DNA from: an uncultured Atopobium sp.
GTDB taxonomy: Bacteria; Actinomycetota; Coriobacteriia; Coriobacteriales; Atopobiaceae
DNA: 14,807 nucleotides
Assembly (NCBI GenBank): GCA_946647055.1
Contig: CAMPCT010000032.1
Coordinates: 1 to 14,807 of the forward strand
Reading direction: 5' to 3'
This document shows, one piece after another, positions 1 to 7,739 of the stretch. The stretch's first letter is position 1, and each line of letters starts with the position of its first letter. Both the position numbers and the translations under genes were made by a program. The notes beneath the pieces were generated by a model. It saw only the letters and a program-made list of their open reading frames with translations. It made no database searches and was not told the DNA's origin.

Positions 1-320
1 ACCGGCTGCTTGGAGGCGTTCTTCCAGCCACGGGCCTGCCACCCGGCAATCCAGCGCTTGTTGAAGGCGTTCACCAGGTACTGCGAGTCGCTGTGGAGCT
101 CCACCTCGCAGGGGCGGTTGAGCGCCTCGAGCGCGGCGATGGCCCCCATGAGCTCCATGCGGTTGTTGGTGGTGAGCCGGTAGCCCGCCGAGAGCTCGCG
201 CTCGTGCGTGGTGCCGCCCGAGTCGACGAACGACAGGACCGCCCCGTAGCCACCCGGACCGGGGTTGCCGCGCGAGGAGCCGTCGGTGTAGGCGACCACA
301 TGCGGGAGCTTCGCTGCCAC
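1..320 (-). CDS. rnhA: Ribonuclease HI (partial; C-terminus lies beyond the left edge)
   Basis: RNase HI cuts the RNA strand of RNA-DNA hybrids in the cytoplasm, for example R-loops and Okazaki primers. Translating the minus strand gives about 106 residues with the family signature: [17 protein letters not shown] at residues 11-27, TNNRMEL at 51-57 and HSDSQYL at 76-82. These supply the first three acidic catalytic residues (D13, E56, D78); the fourth would lie past the window edge. The GTG start at 320 is preceded by GGGAGGA ending four bases upstream. Only 10 bp separate it from the polA stop, so both genes are probably one transcript, fitting the shared role of Pol I and RNase H in removing primers. 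The start choice is good but not the only possible one. Confidence 0.93.
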   Translation of the reverse strand, partial: MAAKLPHVVAYTDGSSRGNPGPGGYGAVLSFVDSGGTTHERELSAGYRLTTNNRMELMGAIAALEALNRPCEVELHSDSQYLVNAFNKRWIAGWQARGWKNASKQP

Positions 321-330
321 GCGTCCTCCC

Positions 331-3018
331 CTACTTTGCCTCGGCCCAGGTGGGGCCATAGGAGACGTCAGCGATGAGCGGCACGCGTAGGGTGGCCACG
401 CCCTCCATGGTCTCGCGCACGAGCGCCGAGAGCGCCTCGACCTCGTCGACGGGGACCTCGAAGTCAAGCTCGTCGTGGATCTGCAGGACGAGCCGCGAGC
501 GCAGGCCCTCCTCGCGCAGACGCGCCGCGACGCGCACCATGGCGATCTTGACGATGTCGGCCGCGGAGCCCTGCATGGGGTGGTTCATGGCCGTGCGCTC
601 GCCAAAGGAACGGGCCTGGAAGTTGCGGGAGTTGATGTCGCGGATGTGGCGGCGACGCCCGTACATGGTGCTCACGTAGCCGTGCTCGCGCGCGAAGGCG
701 ACCGAACCGTCCAGATACGCACGGACGCCCGGATAGGCCTCGAAGTAGCGGTCTATCATGGCCTGGGCCTCGTTGCGGCCGATCTTGAGGGAACTGGCCA
801 GGCCATAGGCCTGCTGGCCGTACACGATGCCAAAGTTGACGGCCTTGGCGCGGCTGCGCAGCTCGGGCGTTACCTGGTCGACCGGCACGCCAAAGACGCG
901 GGCAGCCGTGGCGGCGTGGAAGTCGGCACCCTCGTTGAAGGCCGCGACCAGGTGCTCGTCGGCCGAGAGGTGCGCGAGCAGGCGCAGCTCGATCTGGGAG
1001 TAGTCGCAGGCCAGGAAGACGTGCCCCTCGGGGACCGTGAACGCCTGGCGCACGCGATGGCCGAGCTCTGAGCGGGTGGGGATGTTCTGGAGGTTGGGGT
1101 CCGAGCTCGAGAGGCGCCCGGTCGCCGCCACGGTCTGGTTGAACGTGGTGTGGATGCGGCCGTCGCCACGCACGAGCGCGGGCAGGGCGTCTAGGTAGGT
1201 GCCACGTATCTTGGCGCGCTCGCGGTAGTCGAGCACCTCGGCCACGATGTCGTAGCGCACCGCCAGGTCCTCGAGGACCTTCGCGTTGGTGGAGTAGTAG
1301 CCGCGCTGGGTCTTCTTGAGGCCGTAGGTGGGCAGCCCCATCACGTCGAAGAGCACGTGCGAGAGCTGCATGGGCGAGTCGATGTTGAACTCCTCCCCCG
1401 CCTCGGCGTGGATGCGTGCGGCCATGGCAGCGATCTCCTCGCCCAGCTCCGCGGACTGGCGGGCGAGGACCGCGGGGTCGACGTGGAGCCCCTCGCGCTC
1501 CATCTGCGCGAGCACGGGCAGAAGCGGCATCTCGACCTGCTCGAAGAGCTCGAGCGACTCGTCCGCCTGGAGGGCGTCACGCAGGGGGGCCACCAGCAGA
1601 CGGCAGGCCACGGCATCGAGGGCTGCCTGGGGCAGCTCGTCGGTGGGTGCGGGGAAGGTCTCGGAGAGGTGGCGCTCGGCGAGGACGAGAACCTCGTAGG
1701 ATGAGTCATCGGAGTCGAGCAGGTAGCCCGCGACGCCCACGTCGAAGATGCGCGCGGGGTCCACCGCGGACGGTGGGAGCAGCTCGGGCTCGGAGGAGTC
1801 GAGGGGGCTCAGCTCATGGACGAGGGCCTTGACGTCGGCCCCGACGACCCTGCCCTTGCCCAACAGGTCGACGAGGGCCGGCACGACCGCGTCGCCCTCA
1901 AGACGCAGGAGGGCCTCCGGGCAGCTCGCCCAGAGCACCTTGGTGGTGCCCGCGTCGCCATCGAAGGAAAGCGCCAGCTGGCCCTGGCCCGACTCGGTCT
2001 CGGCGAGCGTGACGCCCACCCAGGCGCCGTCCACGATGGCGCGGCCGAGGGCGGAGCGTGCCTCGTCGCCAACGAGCGGCGTGGCCAGATCCAGGGTCGG
2101 CGTCGCGGCAGGCACGTCTGCCACGTCGTCACCCGCAAGCTTGATCAGGCGGCTCGTCATGCCCGTGAAGCCCAGGGCGGAGAACGCGGCGCGGACCTCC
2201 GCCGGGTCGAAGGTGGGGAACTTCGCGTCGGCCAGGTCAACGTCGATGGGGGCGTCCGTGCGGATGGTCGCCACCTGGCGCGAGACCAGGGCGTCGTCGA
2301 TGTGGGCGCGCAGGTTCTCGCCCATCTTGCCCTTGACCTCGTCGGCATGGGCGATGACCTCGTCGAGGCTGCCGTACTGCACGATGAGGGCGGCCGCCTT
2401 CTTGGGGCCGATGCCGGGGACGCCGGGGATGTTGTCGGACGTGTCGCCCTTGAGACCGTAGAAGTCGGGCACCAGCGCGGGCGTGATGCCATGGTAGAGG
2501 TCGTCGACGCTCTCGGGCGTCATGATCACCACGTCGGACACGCCCTTCTTGGTGGAGACGATCTTGACGTTGTCGGTGGCGAGCTGGTACATGTCGCGGT
2601 CGCCCGTGAAGAGGTACATCTCGTAGCCGGCCTCCTCGCCCTGGCGCGCGAGGGTGCCGAGGATGTCGTCGCCCTCCCAGCCCTCGAGCTCGACCACGGG
2701 CACGTCGAGGGAGCGCAGCAGGTCCTTGACCATGGGGAACTGCTCGTGCAGCGAGGGGTCCATGGGCGGACGCTGGGCCTTGTACTGCGGCAGCATCTCC
2801 ATGCGCACGAGCGGCTTGCCACGGTCGAAGGCGCATATGACGCCGTCGGGACGGAAGGTCTCGACCAATTTGATGAACATGTTGAAGAAACCGAAGAGCG
2901 CGTTGGTGGAACGTCCGTCAGGGGCGCTCATGGGTTGCATAATGGCGTGGAACGCCCGGTGCATGAGCGAGTTGCCGTCGATGACGGCAATGGTGCGGCG
3001 CGTCTGCTCTTCTGCCAT
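331..3018 (-). CDS. polA: DNA polymerase I with 5'-3' nuclease and a degenerate proofreading domain
   Basis: Encodes 895 residues, a normal Pol I length. Pol I fills gaps and removes RNA primers during lagging-strand synthesis and excision repair. The N-terminal 5' nuclease (about 1-295) shows D14, the acidic patch WEGDD at 114-118, GDRD at 139-142, GDTSDN at 191-196 and a helix-hairpin-helix [11 protein letters not shown]. The polymerase domain has motif A DYSQIELR from 672, motif [15 protein letters not shown] from 721, and motif C HDE at 848-850. The central 3'-5' exonuclease region lacks the metal-binding acids: the expected DxE reads TLAETES, and the other two motifs ([11 protein letters not shown] and [13 protein letters not shown]) also miss the aspartates. 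Proofreading is therefore probably absent, as in Taq and Bacillus Pol I. The ATG at 3018 was chosen because AGAGGAG sits six bases upstream; an in-frame extension to 3099 lacks family similarity. Confidence 0.98.
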   Translation of the reverse strand: MAEEQTRRTIAVIDGNSLMHRAFHAIMQPMSAPDGRSTNALFGFFNMFIKLVETFRPDGVICAFDRGKPLVRMEMLPQYKAQRPPMDPSLHEQFPMVKDLLRSLDVPVVELEGWEGDDILGTLARQGEEAGYEMYLFTGDRDMYQLATDNVKIVSTKKGVSDVVIMTPESVDDLYHGITPALVPDFYGLKGDTSDNIPGVPGIGPKKAAALIVQYGSLDEVIAHADEVKGKMGENLRAHIDDALVSRQVATIRTDAPIDVDLADAKFPTFDPAEVRAAFSALGFTGMTSRLIKLAGDDVADVPAATPTLDLATPLVGDEARSALGRAIVDGAWVGVTLAETESGQGQLALSFDGDAGTTKVLWASCPEALLRLEGDAVVPALVDLLGKGRVVGADVKALVHELSPLDSSEPELLPPSAVDPARIFDVGVAGYLLDSDDSSYEVLVLAERHLSETFPAPTDELPQAALDAVACRLLVAPLRDALQADESLELFEQVEMPLLPVLAQMEREGLHVDPAVLARQSAELGEEIAAMAARIHAEAGEEFNIDSPMQLSHVLFDVMGLPTYGLKKTQRGYYSTNAKVLEDLAVRYDIVAEVLDYRERAKIRGTYLDALPALVRGDGRIHTTFNQTVAATGRLSSSDPNLQNIPTRSELGHRVRQAFTVPEGHVFLACDYSQIELRLLAHLSADEHLVAAFNEGADFHAATAARVFGVPVDQVTPELRSRAKAVNFGIVYGQQAYGLASSLKIGRNEAQAMIDRYFEAYPGVRAYLDGSVAFAREHGYVSTMYGRRRHIRDINSRNFQARSFGERTAMNHPMQGSAADIVKIAMVRVAARLREEGLRSRLVLQIHDELDFEVPVDEVEALSALVRETMEGVATLRVPLIADVSYGPTWAEAK

Positions 3019-3045
3019 GGTGGCTCCTCTCGTCTGGCTCACCCG

Positions 3046-3051
3046 ATTGTA
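3046..3051 (-). promoter_or_regulatory. Candidate -10 element for polA-rnhA
   Basis: On the minus strand the hexamer TACAAT lies 28 bp before the polA ATG, which would give a leader of about 20 nt ending in the AGAGGAG ribosome site. No good -35 is visible at 16-18 bp spacing, so the assignment is tentative. Confidence 0.4.
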
Positions 3052-3174
3052 CCGTCGAATCGCGGCCGCTGCCCATCCGCCGCCCAAACGCACGGACACA
3101 CCTCATGCACATCCCTTCCATATCGCGTCGCTATCATGCACGCCCCGATGAATGCCCAGTCACGAGGAGGGCAC

Positions 3175-5109
3175 ATGGTCGACGACTACGCGAAGGCACG
3201 CAAGCTGGGGCGGCGACAGGTGCGCGAGGCGCTCCTGGCGGGGCGCTATCCCTACCTGTCCTCGCTGGACTACCTGGTCCCGCGCGAGTCCCGCGCCGGG
3301 GAGGTCTCGCTCGGCGTCATGGACGTGCCCCTGTCGCTGGTCGCCGGCACCGTCACGGCCGGTCGCGGCAACGTCTTCTCGCATGGCTTCATGCCCATAG
3401 CCGACGCGGGCACGGAGTTTGCCACGAAGTGGTCCATGCTCTACGACTCGCAGGTGAGCGAGGGCATCCGCGAACCCATCGTGGCCTACGAGTTCCTCCA
3501 GCGCTTCTACGTGGCAGAGGGGAACAAGCGCGTGTCGGTCCTGCGCTACCTGGACAACCCGAGCGTCACGGCACGGGTGACCCGCGTGCTCCCGCGCGAG
3601 ACCGACGAGTTCGAGTACCAGCTGTACCGCGAGTTCCTTGACTTCTGGCGCGTGGCCCCGGTCTGGGGCCTGCACTTCTCGCGCCTGGGCTCGCACGCCC
3701 GCCTCGCCGAGCTCTTGGGGCTCGACCTCGAGCACCCCTGGCCCGAGGACGTGACGCGTCGCCTGGGAAGCGCGCTGAGCACCTTCGAGCATGCCCTCGT
3801 GGCGCACGGCGGCAATGCGCTCTCGCTCGCATCGGGCGACGCCTTCCTCGTCTACCTGCAGGCCTATGCCACCTCGGACCCCCTGCGCCTCACGCCGCAG
3901 GTTGCCGCAGAGCGCGTGGACAGGATCTGGGACGGCCTCGTCGTCGCGGCGAACGACGACGCGATCGACTACCTCGAGCAGCCCACGGGGGCAAGGAGCA
4001 GGCTCGTGCCCTCGATCAAGGGCATCGTCAGGTCCCAACGGACGCTGAACGTCGACTTCATCTATGACCGCAACCCCCGGACGTCGGGGTGGGTCGCCCT
4101 GCATGAGCAGGGCAGGCTCGACCTGGAGCGCCGCATGGGAGACCGGATCCACACCGTCGCCTTCGAGGACTGCGCCGAGGACGAGGCCTTCCGCCGCGCG
4201 GTCGACACGGCCGCCGAGGACGGGGTGGACCTCGTGGTGACGGTGTCGCCCCGACAGTTCGACCAGACCCTGCGGGCGGCAGTCGCCCACCCCGACCTGC
4301 GCCTCATCAACTGCTCCATCAACCTCTCGAGCGGGCTGGTGCGCACCTTCCACGCACGCATGTACGAGGCCAAGTTCGTCATGGGCGCCGTCGCCGCCTC
4401 GCTTGCCGAGAACCATCGCCTTGGCTACGTGGCCTTCTCGCCCATCTACGGCAGCATCGCTGAGATCAACGCCTTCGCGGCCGGGGCCCAGCTCGTCGAC
4501 CCGCTGGCAGAGGTCCACCTCAAGTGGCTCACCGCAGAGGGCAACGACTGGCACCGCGAGCTGCGCGAGGAGGGGGTGCGCGTCATCGCCGGCCGCGACC
4601 ATCCCGACCCGACGGACCCGGACGAGCCCTATGGCCTGTTCCGCGAGCTCGAGGACGGGACGCGCGAGCAGCTCGCGGTGAGCGTGTGGGACTGGGGACG
4701 CTACTACGAGCTGCTGGTTCGCTCCATCCACAACGACGCCTGGAGCAGGGACGCGAGCGAGCATCGCGACCATGCCGTCAACTACTGGTGGGGCATGTCC
4801 TCTGGCGTCGTCCGCCTCGACCTGTGCGACGGCGTCCCCGAGGCCACGAGACGGCTCGCGGGGATCCTCGAGCGCGCCGTGGTCGAAGGCTACGCGCGCC
4901 CCTTCGAGGGCGCGATCTTCGACCAGAAGGGCAGGCAGGTGAACCCCGATGGCGAGCCCCTTCCCACCAACGACCAGATCGCTGGCATGCGATGGCTCGC
5001 CGACAACGTCGTGGGACGCCTGCCCAAGAGCTGGGAGCTCTCGGAGGCGGGTCGCGAGGACGTGCGCGCCTCGGGCGTCCTCGACGAGCAGACCGACGCG
5101 GAGGAGTGA
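3175..5109 (+). CDS. Cytoplasmic ParB-like / BMP (PnrA-type) ligand-binding fusion protein
   Basis: A 644-residue protein. Residues about 290-600 match the BMP/PnrA/Med family, the periplasmic-binding-protein fold that binds nucleosides in lipoproteins such as PnrA. Visible blocks are DLVVTVSPRQFDQTL, HPDLRLINCSINL, RMYEAKFVMGAVAASL, RLGYVAFSPIYGSIAEINAF and a run ending VDPLAEVHLKWL. The usual lipoprotein signal peptide is missing: the N-terminus is MVDDYAKARKLGRRQ, so the protein should be cytoplasmic. Residues about 95-140 (GIREPIVAYEFL, then YVAEGNKRVSVLRYL) resemble the ParB/sulfiredoxin-like nucleotide-handling motif. The start at 3175 has GAGGAGG just upstream. The metallophosphoesterase gene follows after 4 bp. 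Automated annotation would probably call it an ABC-transporter substrate-binding protein, but no permease or ATPase gene is nearby. A sensor of a nucleoside-like ligand is plausible but unproven. Confidence 0.85.
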   Translation: MVDDYAKARKLGRRQVREALLAGRYPYLSSLDYLVPRESRAGEVSLGVMDVPLSLVAGTVTAGRGNVFSHGFMPIADAGTEFATKWSMLYDSQVSEGIREPIVAYEFLQRFYVAEGNKRVSVLRYLDNPSVTARVTRVLPRETDEFEYQLYREFLDFWRVAPVWGLHFSRLGSHARLAELLGLDLEHPWPEDVTRRLGSALSTFEHALVAHGGNALSLASGDAFLVYLQAYATSDPLRLTPQVAAERVDRIWDGLVVAANDDAIDYLEQPTGARSRLVPSIKGIVRSQRTLNVDFIYDRNPRTSGWVALHEQGRLDLERRMGDRIHTVAFEDCAEDEAFRRAVDTAAEDGVDLVVTVSPRQFDQTLRAAVAHPDLRLINCSINLSSGLVRTFHARMYEAKFVMGAVAASLAENHRLGYVAFSPIYGSIAEINAFAAGAQLVDPLAEVHLKWLTAEGNDWHRELREEGVRVIAGRDHPDPTDPDEPYGLFRELEDGTREQLAVSVWDWGRYYELLVRSIHNDAWSRDASEHRDHAVNYWWGMSSGVVRLDLCDGVPEATRRLAGILERAVVEGYARPFEGAIFDQKGRQVNPDGEPLPTNDQIAGMRWLADNVVGRLPKSWELSEAGREDVRASGVLDEQTDAEE

Positions 5110-5113
5110 CGCC

Positions 5114-5704
5114 ATGCGCATCCTTGCCGTGTCGGACAAGGAGGACCCCGTCCTCGCGAGCAGGCTGAGCAGCGGAGGCATCGACCACCCCAACGTGGTC
5201 ATATCCTGCGGCGACCTGAGGCCGTCCTACCTCGACTACGTGGCGACCGTCTCCAACGCGCCGCTCCTGTTCGTGCGCGGCAACCACGACACCGACGAGC
5301 GTGGCTATGCCGACATGGGTGGGACCGCGCTCGACCGGCGAGTCGTCACCGTGGGTGGCGTCCGCATCGCGGGTCTCGACGGTTCGCTTGACTACCGCGA
5401 GGGGATCGTCGGGTACTCCGAGGGCGAGATGCGCCGCCACATGCTCAGGCTCCTGCTCGCAGCACGGCTGGCCGGCGGCGTCGACGTCCTCGTGACGCAT
5501 GCGCCAGCCCGCGGCCACGGTGACCTCGACGACCTCCCCCACCGGGGCTTCGAGTGCCTCAACTGGCTCCTGGGGAGGCTGAGGCCGCGCCTGATGCTCC
5601 ATGGGCACGTGCACCTGGACTACGGGAGGATCGCACGCGAACGCACGCATCCCTGCGGCACGCGCATCGTCAACGTGTGTGGGTACCAGGAGATAGTGCT
5701 CTGA
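5114..5704 (+). CDS. Metallophosphoesterase family protein with altered first metal motif
   Basis: A 196-residue single-domain calcineurin-like phosphoesterase, predicted to hydrolyse a phosphomono- or phosphodiester with two metal ions; the substrate is unknown. Family motifs in order are SDKED (7-11), CGDLRPSYL (32-40), RGNHD (55-59), VTHAPA (127-132) and HGHVH (163-167). The first motif is D8-K-E10 where most members have DxH. Family knowledge suggests this belongs to a small-protein subfamily carrying S-D-x-E at this place, so it need not be inactive. ATG 5114 lies 7 bp after GAGGAG, which itself overlaps the end of the preceding gene, so the two are almost certainly co-transcribed and translationally linked. 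No signal peptide or membrane segment is visible. It probably acts in the cytoplasm on a molecule related to the ligand of its neighbour. Confidence 0.88.
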   Translation: MRILAVSDKEDPVLASRLSSGGIDHPNVVISCGDLRPSYLDYVATVSNAPLLFVRGNHDTDERGYADMGGTALDRRVVTVGGVRIAGLDGSLDYREGIVGYSEGEMRRHMLRLLLAARLAGGVDVLVTHAPARGHGDLDDLPHRGFECLNWLLGRLRPRLMLHGHVHLDYGRIARERTHPCGTRIVNVCGYQEIVL

Positions 5705-5761
5705 GCGGACGCCATCGCGGCGCCTCGAGACATGAATCGCCCCCCGCGGCCCATTTATGAA

Positions 5762-5780
5762 CCCACCTCTCAAAGGTGGG
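5762..5780. repeat. Perfect 7-bp inverted repeat with 5-nt loop
   Basis: CCCACCT and AGGTGGG flank the loop CTCAA. It lies 58 bp after the metallophosphoesterase stop but has no T-run on either strand, so it is a poor intrinsic terminator. On the minus strand it is followed by TTCAT, which would suit the foldback hairpin of an IS200/IS605-type end. Confidence 0.7.
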
Positions 5781-5984
5781 CGTCCTACACGCGCCTTCCC
5801 AGCTTCCACAACAGCGGAGGATGCCTGTACTCGGCAACGCGACCCGGACTCCCTCAACACGCTTGTCGGTTCACCCAGTTAGTGCCGCAGGGGGTCGACA
5901 CCATCAACTATAGCGCCACCCTTCGGGAATACCAGTCTTGACATGACGCGCAGGTAGGCAACAATTAAGGGTACGTGTGAAATG

Positions 5985-6013
5985 GACCGCCGAAGGCTTC
6001 GCCCCCGGCGGTC
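5985..6013 (-). terminator. Hairpin after the DUF1667 gene; probable weak terminator
   Basis: GACCGCCG (5985-5992) and CGGCGGTC (6006-6013) form a perfect 8-bp stem with a 13-nt loop, 25 bp beyond the DUF1667 stop on the minus strand. The position suits the end of the redox operon, but only a short CATTT follows, so it may be a weak terminator or merely a stabilising 3' hairpin. Confidence 0.45.
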
Positions 6014-6038
6014 TTGTCGTCTATCGCAAGAACAAGGG

Positions 6039-6404
6039 CTATGACCTGGCCTTCGTTGCCACCACGTCGACGCCGGTGCCCGCGGCGTTGGCGACGATGA
6101 CGTCACCCTCCGCCACGGGGGGCCTCACGCAGGCGGCGCGAATCTGGGCGAGGACCGCGGGCACGCTCTCCTTGGGAACCGGCGTGGCGGTCTTGACGCT
6201 GATGGGATGCCAGTCGCCCTCCACCGTGACGAGCGACGTGACCACGCGCTCGGGATGGGTGGCCTCGTGCTCGCCATAGGTCCTGCCCCTCGGGCAGGTG
6301 TTGCCCGTGACGGACGTGACGACGCCGTCCTCGAGGGTCACCTCGAGCGGGCATCCCATGGGACACTGGACGCAGGTGATGTGCATGACCTCGACGTTCG
6401 CCAT
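6039..6404 (-). CDS. DUF1667 protein, small four-cysteine partner of the flavin dehydrogenase set
   Basis: A 121-residue protein with the DUF1667 pattern C11-x2-C14-x3-C18 (CVQCPMGC) and a fourth cysteine at C37 in NTCPRGRTYG. Four cysteines in this layout suggest an Fe-S cluster or zinc, but the metal is not established here. Members are usually encoded directly after an FAD/NAD(P) oxidoreductase, as here, and are presumed to be a small electron-transfer or structural subunit. The ATG at 6404 overlaps the preceding TGA as TGATG, indicating translational coupling; GGGAGG lies about nine bases upstream. A GTG one codon earlier (6407) is an equally possible start. The length matches the family and nothing looks damaged. 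Confidence 0.9.
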   Translation of the reverse strand: MANVEVMHITCVQCPMGCPLEVTLEDGVVTSVTGNTCPRGRTYGEHEATHPERVVTSLVTVEGDWHPISVKTATPVPKESVPAVLAQIRAACVRPPVAEGDVIVANAAGTGVDVVATKARS

Positions 6405-7738
6405 CACGCATCGCCTCCCCTCTTCGACGCGACGCAGCTCACGGACATCCGTGCGACGCCGTCCTCTCCCGCAAGCTCGCGGATGCGGTCGAGCTCCGCC
6501 GCGCGCAGCTTGATGGTCTGCATCTCGGAGGGCACCACGATCTGCCTCTTGAGACGGCGGATGACCTCGTCACCGCACATGACGAGCAGCTCGGCCCCCT
6601 CGATGCGGGCGCGCGAGCGCAGGCGCACCACGGCGGAGTCCGCCGTGGCGGAGATGCGCTGGGGCGTGATGGAGCCCACGCACTCCCCCGCCGAGACCGC
6701 GATGGGGCAGCCGCCGTCGACGGCGCCAGCACCACGCAGCGCATGCTCGGCCGCCGCGCGACCGGCCTCCTCGCCCTCCTCGGAGACGTAGTCGGCGAGG
6801 TCGTGGACATGGAGCTCGTTGCCTGCGACGAAGACGCCCGGGACGCTCGTCTGGTAGCGCTCGTCGACCGTGGGACCGCTCGTGGCCCGGTCGATCTCGA
6901 TGCCGATGGTCTCGGCCACGGCGTTCTCGGGGATGAGGCCCACCGAGAGCAGCAGCGTGTCGCACTCGACGATGCGCTGGCTCCCGGGGATGGGACGGAA
7001 CGTCGCCGGGTCGACCTCGGAGAGCTCGACGGCGGTGAGGCGCGGGTACCCAAAGACCTGGGTGACCGTGGTGGACAGGTACAGCGGGATGCCGTTGTCG
7101 TCGAGGCACTGGGCGATGTTGCGCCTGAGTCCGCCCGGCTCGGGGGCGAGCTCGCACACGCAGATGACGTGCGCGCCTTCCCAGGTCATGCGCCGGGCCA
7201 TGATGAGGCCGATGTCTCCCGAGCCCAGGATGACCACCTCGCGGCCCACGAGGGCACCGTCGCAGTTGATGAGCTTCTGGGCGGTGCCGGCGGTCCAGAC
7301 GCCCGAGGGGCGGGTGCCGGCGATGTTGATGTTGCCGCGGTTGCGCTCGCGGCAGCCACAGGCGAGCACCACCGCGCCGCAGCTCACGCGGGCATAGCCC
7401 ATGCGAGGCCCGGATATGGTGGCCACGAGCCTGCCGTCCCCGCCCTCGTCGAGCGACATGACCGAGGTCTCGAGCTCCACGTCGATGAGGTCGGAGGCCT
7501 CGACCAGGCGGATGTCGCGTGAGGCGAACTCGGGGCCGGTGAGCTCCTCGCCAAAGCGATGGAGGCCGAAGCCGTTGTGGATGCACTGCTGCAGGATGCC
7601 GCCCAGCTCGTCCTCTCGCTCGACGATCAGGACGCGGGCGCCGGCATCGGCCGCCGCCACCGCGGCGGAAAGTCCCGCGGCGCCGCCGCCGACGACGAGG
7701 ACGTCGCAGGTCCTCATGGGAGCCTCGTTCTTCCCCAT
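6404..7738 (-). CDS. FAD/NAD(P)-dependent oxidoreductase, middle gene of a GlpA-like redox set
   Basis: A 444-residue pyridine-nucleotide-disulfide-oxidoreductase-type flavoprotein. The N-terminal FAD site is VVGGGAAGLSAA (G17-G19-G22) with E40 for the ribose. A second dinucleotide site, ILGSGDIGLIMARR (about 170-183), should bind NAD(P)H. ACGCRERNRG (126-135) and GTRPSGVWTAGTAQKLIN are typical of the FAD partner subunits found with DAO-type dehydrogenases such as the HcnB/opine-oxidase-like group. The second FAD motif is near SVPGVFVAGNE. The last ~100 residues are a C-terminal domain without cysteines. The ATG at 7738 is one base after the upstream TGA and has GGGAGG seven bases before it; an ATG at 7717 is a weaker alternative. 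It probably passes electrons between the GlpA-like subunit and NAD(P) or the DUF1667 subunit. Confidence 0.92.
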   Translation of the reverse strand: MGKNEAPMRTCDVLVVGGGAAGLSAAVAAADAGARVLIVEREDELGGILQQCIHNGFGLHRFGEELTGPEFASRDIRLVEASDLIDVELETSVMSLDEGGDGRLVATISGPRMGYARVSCGAVVLACGCRERNRGNINIAGTRPSGVWTAGTAQKLINCDGALVGREVVILGSGDIGLIMARRMTWEGAHVICVCELAPEPGGLRRNIAQCLDDNGIPLYLSTTVTQVFGYPRLTAVELSEVDPATFRPIPGSQRIVECDTLLLSVGLIPENAVAETIGIEIDRATSGPTVDERYQTSVPGVFVAGNELHVHDLADYVSEEGEEAGRAAAEHALRGAGAVDGGCPIAVSAGECVGSITPQRISATADSAVVRLRSRARIEGAELLVMCGDEVIRRLKRQIVVPSEMQTIKLRAAELDRIRELAGEDGVARMSVSCVASKRGGDA

Positions 7739-7739
7739 C

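Larger units (their letters stand above)
5705..6038. other. 334-bp gene-free region between convergent genes; possible IS200/IS605 remnant
   Basis: No convincing gene is present. It is less G/C-biased than its flanks and holds a 7-bp hairpin (5762-5780), a second hairpin near the end of the redox operon (5985-6013), and an isolated TTGACA at 5938-5943. On the minus strand, one frame from about 5887 down to 5765 reads LGEPTSV...ASSAVVEAGKARV. Together with the following hairpin this resembles the tail of a TnpB-type gene and the right end of an IS200/IS605 element. No transposase core is left. The assignment rests on memory of such tails, not on an alignment, so it is tentative. Confidence 0.4.

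Noticed and set aside
1816..3174. Long plus-strand open frame extending the BMP-like gene upstream across polA
   Set aside because: It is the antisense shadow of polA, without family similarity; the ribosome site and the conserved N-terminus place the start at 3175.
3160..5202. 680-codon minus-strand open frame opposite the BMP-like gene
   Set aside because: The frame arises from high G/C in the opposite gene; its composition is unlike a real protein and it has no motifs.
5762..5780. Hairpin as an intrinsic terminator of the metallophosphoesterase gene
   Set aside because: No T-run follows on the plus strand.
4778..5860. 360-codon minus-strand frame opposite the metallophosphoesterase
   Set aside because: Mostly antisense shadow; only its first ~40 codons, in the gene-free region, are of interest as a possible TnpB tail.
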